A stretch of DNA of 64,000 bases from assembly GCA_032173965.1 (NCBI GenBank), contig CM063288.1, forward strand, positions 9,466,501 to 9,530,500, written 5' to 3'. Below are positions 59,291 to 64,000 of the stretch, piece after piece; position 1 is the first letter of the stretch; every line of letters starts with the position of its first letter. Below the pieces are notes generated by a model. That model ran no database searches and had not been told where the DNA came from. It saw nothing but the letters and a program-made list of their open reading frames with translations. The stretch is from Sitta carolinensis (lineage: Eukaryota; Chordata; Aves; Passeriformes; Sittidae). The position numbers were made by a program, and so were the translations under genes.

Positions 59291-62274
59291 TCTGCCCCTC
59301 GAGGGGAAAAAATACCATCAGCAGGGAGGCGGTGTGGCTGGGATAGCTTGTGGCGTGCCTTGGCTGGCTGCAATCTCCTGACAAATGCTGCCTGTGGGGA
59401 TGCTGCTCTCCTGGCATTAACAGGATACATCCCTCCTCCCTACCTGGCCCAAGATGTCTCTGCGCCATCAGTCACTGCAGAAAACCTGCATTATTGTGCT
59501 TTTTGGTGTTGCGTTGACCCATGGTCGTGTTGTTAGGATCACCTAAATGTTGCCTTGGTAGCAGCAATCTCTGAAACAGGGCGATGCCTGTACTGTGTCA
59601 GACAGAAAATTGTTGGCACCAAAGAGATTTTTCAGGAGTCTCACAAGGTAGATATCCAACTGGGCTGCTAGGGGCAAGCCCAAAGCCTTGAGAAATTAGC
59701 TGGAACTTGATCTATTTGTCCTGGCTGAGCTATATAACTCGTCTCACAGCAAGCCACGGACTTGTTATGCTTGCAAAGAAAAAGTAACTCCGAGCCTCGA
59801 CCTGTCTGGTGAGCATCACTGCTAGTTTTAACTGGGAAGGAAAACACGGATCCAGTGGGTGGCAGGGTTTTGTGCTGGAAGTCAAATATTTCTCAGTGAC
59901 TGTGGTTATGTGGAGTTAAACCATGCAAAGCTGTTGGCAGCTTAGGATGTGACAAAATTGTTAGTGACAGATCGGTTCCTCATCTAACGGGACACTCTGC
60001 TTTAAGCCTTTAATGCATCAGGGGAGGCCAGATGGTCCTGTGGGGATTTTTTGGGAAGAAGTTTGATCTGGTCCATCTGCTCCAGAGGAGAGTCGTCTTT
60101 GAAGTCTTAATTTCTGCAGGCAAATCAAAGAGGATATAGTGGTTATCTGGCACTTCTGGCAGGCTTGATGGATGTGAGATCTCATATCTATTTTGTTGAA
60201 TAACAAAATTTTTTTGGGTTTCCTCACTACATGCTGTGGGTTGGATTTTCCAGCTTATGCTTTGCACCCACTGATCTAGGGAGCTGAGCCTATGCTAGCA
60301 CAAGGTTTTCCTCCCTGCATCAGGACCTGGTATACCTTGCAGGGCAGAGTAAAAAATGCCAGATGACTCTAAAAAGCCTTTGTAAATAATACCTTCTTAA
60401 TCAGGCCCTCCACTGCCTGGCTGCACTCAAAGCCAGGTTTGCTGGCACTCACAGTAAGGGGAAGGGTTTTGCTTCAGTTTATTCCCAGCAGCTCTGCAGA
60501 GCCAAAAGAGGATAGAAAAAACTCTGAGGTGGATTTGCAGGGCAAACAACCACCAGATAAACAAACAGCAGTGTTTTACTTTTGAACTGGTCTCATTCAA
60601 TCAGGGAATGTAGCTGAAGGCACTGCTTGCTGGCATTTCCAGGGTTACTTTTTAAGAAGTGGCAATGAAATGCCTGCTGCAGTGTCATGCTATATATTTT
60701 AGCCTGTCTGTCCAGAGCCCTTGTTGACAAGTGAGTTGGCAACTTGAGAAAGCAGATTTCCCTCTGTCTGTCCTCATACCCAAGGGTTTCTTTAAGCATC
60801 TGCTACTTTGCCTTCTCTCCATGCAGCAAAGCTGGCCACAGGCTTTCCAGTCAGCATAGACTGCACAGCTGAAAGCTTTTAGTGAGAGGGGGATGGAGAG
60901 AAACTCAGAGCACTGCCCTCCAGCACAGCCACATTTTTGGGTCTGCTATAAATGGACTTGTGGGCTACAATTACGGGTTGGCTATTGGCTTGCAATTGAA
61001 CATAGCAAGCATCTCCTGCCACTTCCCAACCCGTTATCCAACTGGTGAGGACCAGAAGCTTGTCCCATGAAACAGGAGGTGGCTCACAGTGGGCTCTGGG
61101 TGGCAGTGGCTGCTTGGCATTGCAGCCACAGTGAGGGCTGCCAGTAAAGGTGCTCTGAGGGCTCTGCTCCACCACAGCTCATCTCCTTCGCCCACAAGAT
61201 GAAATACAGACTGTCTTACCTACCCCTCTGTTTTTTGTTGAGTTTCCACTGAAGCTATTGTAGATGGACAGAGGACACCACTTCTGAAATTGCCACCTCT
61301 GTTGTGGCAGGTACAGTAGCTCCAAAGAAGACATACAAGACAAGGAGGAGGTGTCCCATAGGTGTTTCTTTTGAACACACAACTTTCTTACAGAAAATGT
61401 TTGGAGGCCCAGAACAGGTTCAACCTTCAAAATCAGAGCTTTTGGGCAGAGACTGACTGCCCTTAGCTGCTGTCTGTGGATGCCATGCATATGACAGAGA
61501 CCACATTTTGATTGTATGGAAGATGGACAAAACAGGGAACTTGCCCTTTCAGATTTCGACTTGCTTTGACTTCTTGTGGGCTTTGAAGGTCATTTGAGAC
61601 TGCAGTGCCAGCCCAGCCTTGGGACTGTAACACAGATGGTGGCTGCTGTTTTTTGTGTGAACTGATATGCAGGGAAATCCTCACAGCCCTGGGTGGTACA
61701 TTAAGCTGAAAACCCTGATTCCCTGGACTACCGCTCATGCACAATCTTCTTCTTCACCTTGTTTTTCTGATTGCCCTGCAGTTCTCAGACAGATTCATGC
61801 CAGCTCTCTGGAGGTGATGGGATTTGAGGTCAGGTGTCCAGCAAGCACTGGCCAAGTGGAGAGAGGGGAAGAGCTGTGGGGCCCTCTCCCCTCCCATCTT
61901 ACATTCAAAATGGGGCACATAAGCTGGGCTGGGCTGTCAGCTCCTCCCATGGACTCTACTCCATCAGTTATTTGTTTAAGACTTTCTTTTTGCTCCTTTC
62001 AAAATTTATTTCACCTAACACAAGAAAATCCTGAGGGTGCTGAATTGAATTAGTCTTTTGCACAGAGGTAGCTTTTGGTATTTAGTCCCACAGACCAATC
62101 TACTTTCCAGTGGTGCAAATCCAAAATAAATTTCATGTCTGTGTTTTGATTATGCAAAATTTTTCTCTAGTGTAAGTAAATGAGCTCAGAGCTTGGCCTT
62201 GGTGTTACTGCAGTGAACTGAGCTTGCACATCAGTGCTGATGGGATCTAAGTTTTTTCTTGTCTTTCCTTTTAG

Positions 62275-62448
62275 TCATTGAAAGCAGCCATCAGGAGAGA
62301 AGTTCAAGCACAGAGATCAGGACTCCTGGTGCTCCTGTGGAGCTGGTGACGATGCTGGCTGCGAGCAGGGCGTGGGCATCGCTGCCTGCCCAGCACGGGG
62401 CTGTGCCAGCAGCAGACAGGGTCACAGGGCACGCTGTCCTCCCTGCCA
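62275..62448 (+). CDS. HEG1: Candidate HEG1 exon, weak donor
   Basis: After a pyrimidine-rich acceptor (TTTCCTTTTAG) the frame set by the first exon (phase 1) reads VIESSHQERSSSTEIRTPGA and on, Ser/Thr-rich at the start as expected for the HEG1 ectodomain. It stays open to a TGA at 62508-62510. The strong donor GTGAGT at 62541 lies past that stop and would also leave the wrong phase for the exon at 63533. A donor that keeps phase 1 is GTGATG at 62449, which is weak. So this is either a real exon with a poor donor, an exon carrying a mutation, or not an exon. Confidence 0.25.
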
Positions 62449-63532
62449 GTGATGAGGATGTTGCCTCTCCACGAGCAGGATCCCCAGAGAACCATCTGCT
62501 GGGACAGTGACCCACCTGCTCACCCACAGCCATCCTCCTGGTGAGTTTTATGGATGTGGGAGTCCCTGTTAGCTGTTCACAGCCCGTGGATTGAGCATAG
62601 CCAGTGGGTTAGGAAGTAATCCTGCCCCACAGCTAGAAATGCAGATTTTTGAGAAAAAACCAATCTCAGGAAAGCTGGACATTGTTTTTTAACATTACAA
62701 CAAAGGTGATTCTCAGGAGCTGCCACTGTTTTTCACCACCCAGCAGTACCCAGGGAGTCCTGCCCATCCACTGAGCTCTGGGGCTGTGCAAAGAGCAGAG
62801 ACCCCTGGGAGTACCCACACCTCCTCCCAGCAGGACCTGAACTGCATTGCAAGCCCAGCCTAGGTTATAAAAACTCAGCTTAAGGATTTCCGACCAGCTG
62901 TGATGATGATTTGTGGCTGAGATCCTTACATGGAAATCCTGCAAATGAACACTTTCTTTTGGGCTTGTTCATAATCTCCAGACGTGAGAAAACCAGTGAA
63001 CTCTTTTAAGCATGGACTTAAATCAAGGCCCATTTCCCACAGCAGCAAGACAAAGCTGTGCTGATTGCCCTGTCCCCACCTCAATTTTTTTCTTAATATC
63101 CCCAGCTAAAATAAGATATAAGCATAGAAGTTTTCTTAATTTTTTTGATTTCTGGGTTTTTTTCCTACTTAGAGACTAGACTGTGGAGTTGGCATGCCCA
63201 GGATGCCAGCTGTGGGCTGTTCTGGCACCAGCTCCTTGCTGCCTTCTGTATTTTTAACGTCTCTAAAAAAAATTTGCATTTTTTGCCATGCACAAATGAA
63301 GACAATATTTAAAATGCCATTATTTTTTGGCAACAGAAACCCTCTGTTCCCATCAATCCTTCCTGCAGTTAAACTGTGCTCTGTTAACAAGAGGAAACAT
63401 GAGGGATGCATCTGTGACCCTTCCTATTACATGCGGTAGGGTTGGGTACCACTGAAGATGATGCTGCTGCCACCCAGCTGAGACAAAAGAACTTTTCCAG
63501 GTGAACATGACCCTCTTCCTGTTGCTTTCCAG
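62449..63532 (+). other. HEG1: HEG1 intron
   Basis: About 1.1 kb ending in a strong acceptor, CTTCCTGTTGCTTTCCAG. It includes the strong donor-like GTGAGT at 62541-62546. Nothing else is recognised. Confidence 0.4.
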
Positions 63533-63757
63533 ACCCTGGAAGCCATCACCATGCTGCAGGCAGGCAGGGGAGAGGCAAGAGGGCTCTGGCTTCTCCCAAC
63601 ACCCTTGCCACTGCTGAAGGGACAGCATCAGGCTCGGAAGCTGTCAGCGCCACTGAGGGGACGCAGGGAGGGCACCATGGGCTCTGGGACATGTCAGGGC
63701 TTAACAACAGTGTGAGCCCAGGGCTGCTGCCTTCATCTTCAGGATCTCATCACCCAG
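63533..63757 (+). CDS. HEG1: Probable HEG1 ectodomain exon
   Basis: 225 nt with a strong pyrimidine-tract acceptor and a strong donor (CCCAG then GTGAGC). Entering in phase 1 from the first exon it is fully open and leaves in phase 1, so it is a symmetric exon that keeps the frame. The peptide is Ser/Thr/Gly/His-rich with low hydrophobicity: ALASPNTLATAEGTASGSEA, then GLWDMSGLNNSVSPGLLPSS. It has one Asn-Asn-Ser N-glycosylation site and many potential O-glycosylation sites, as expected for the mucin-like HEG1 ectodomain. The other two frames contain stops. A second phase-1 donor at GTGAAT (63820) would give a longer form. The N-terminal half of HEG1 is poorly conserved, so identity rests on phase, composition and position. 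Confidence 0.5.
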
Positions 63758-64000
63758 GTGAGCCATCCCAGGTCAGCCTAGGAACACTGGGGAAGTTTTC
63801 CAACACTGGGGAACAAGGTGAATGCTGTTCCCCAGAGCAGCTGGCATTGGTTATGTCTGGCTCTCCTGTGCTGTAGAGCTGTGTGATCCAGCTCTCCATC
63901 CTCACTATGCACTCAGGGCAGTTTTCTGGCTTGCTTTATGCACAAGGATGGAGAGAAGAATCCATGTGGCTTCTCCTGGCATTCAGAATTATGGATCACT
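63758..64000 (+). other. HEG1: Probable HEG1 intron, runs off the right edge
   Basis: Non-coding by the donor choice at 63758, though the frame stays open to 63876. No further exon is visible. The EGF domains, membrane span and cytoplasmic tail of HEG1 would lie beyond the window. Confidence 0.4.

Larger units (their letters stand above)
44618..62274 (+). other. HEG1: HEG1 first intron (or to 63532 if the 62275 exon is not real)
   Basis: A long first intron of about 17.7 kb. Features seen: a 19-bp tandem duplication at 47031-47074, a 14-bp perfect palindrome GTTATATATATAAC at 50173-50186, two CpG-rich islands (about 54.5 and 58.9 kb), and a T-rich simple repeat ending in 26 T at 57348-57373. 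The many short open frames carry no recognisable domain. No tRNA, snRNA or clear transposon is recognised. Confidence 0.6.

Noticed and set aside
61782..61960. Open, phase-compatible sequence after a strong acceptor at 61781, as another HEG1 exon
   Set aside because: No donor in the needed phase is found before the frame closes, and the peptide is not Ser/Thr-rich.
1..64000. CRISPR arrays, prokaryotic operons, phage or toxin modules
   Set aside because: No evenly spaced repeat-spacer structure and no compact gene arrays. The intron-exon organisation and the CR1 element show vertebrate nuclear DNA.

Overview
This is eukaryotic nuclear DNA, most likely from a bird. Introns are long, exons are short and conserved, CpG islands are present, and simple repeats are common. 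One diverged CR1-type LINE 3' end (about 19,700-19,995) points to an avian or reptilian genome. The species cannot be named from the sequence. There are no prokaryotic operons, CRISPR arrays or phage-like modules.

Region 1 (1-36,360, + strand) is the 3' two thirds of SLC12A8, the cation-chloride-cotransporter-family member also called CCC9. Nine coding exons can be placed: 11697-11809, 18685-18772, 20259-20346, 23448-23594, 26435-27092, 27946-28043, 29615-29732, 32250-32310 and 35219-35384. Their splice phases chain without conflict, apart from one missing base inside the first. Together they encode about the last 512 residues, ending in TGA at 35382-35384. A 3' UTR follows with a (CA)n tract and an AATAAA signal at 36334. 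The first 11.7 kb is intron; the exons for the N-terminal ~200 residues are not visible and presumably lie upstream.

The first visible exon is 113 nt where the conserved reading requires 114. One C appears lost near 11758-11760, putting the two conserved halves in different frames. All other exons are intact, so an assembly error or a recent allele is likelier than an old pseudogene.

Region 2 (about 36.4-43.8 kb) is intergenic, with no convincing gene.

Region 3 (43.8 kb to the end, + strand) starts with a strong CpG island and a first coding exon (44437-44617) encoding a signal peptide and a Pro/Arg-rich stretch. Its position directly downstream of SLC12A8 in the same orientation matches HEG1 (heart development protein with EGF-like domains 1) in vertebrates, as I remember the order ZNF148-SLC12A8-HEG1-MUC13. 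An open, phase-compatible Ser/Thr/Gly-rich exon at 63533-63757 and a weaker candidate at 62275-62448 would be the next HEG1 exons. The intron between holds two further CpG-rich islands (about 54.5-54.8 kb and 58.7-59.3 kb) that could be alternative promoters or enhancers.

The two genes are neighbours, not functional partners: SLC12A8 is a multi-spanning membrane transporter, and HEG1 is an endothelial mucin-like membrane receptor that works with the CCM complex. I found no undescribed biological system. The most checkable oddities are the single-base frameshift in SLC12A8, the internal CpG islands, the start-stop and short uORFs before HEG1, and a possible retroelement-derived open frame at 9441-9893.
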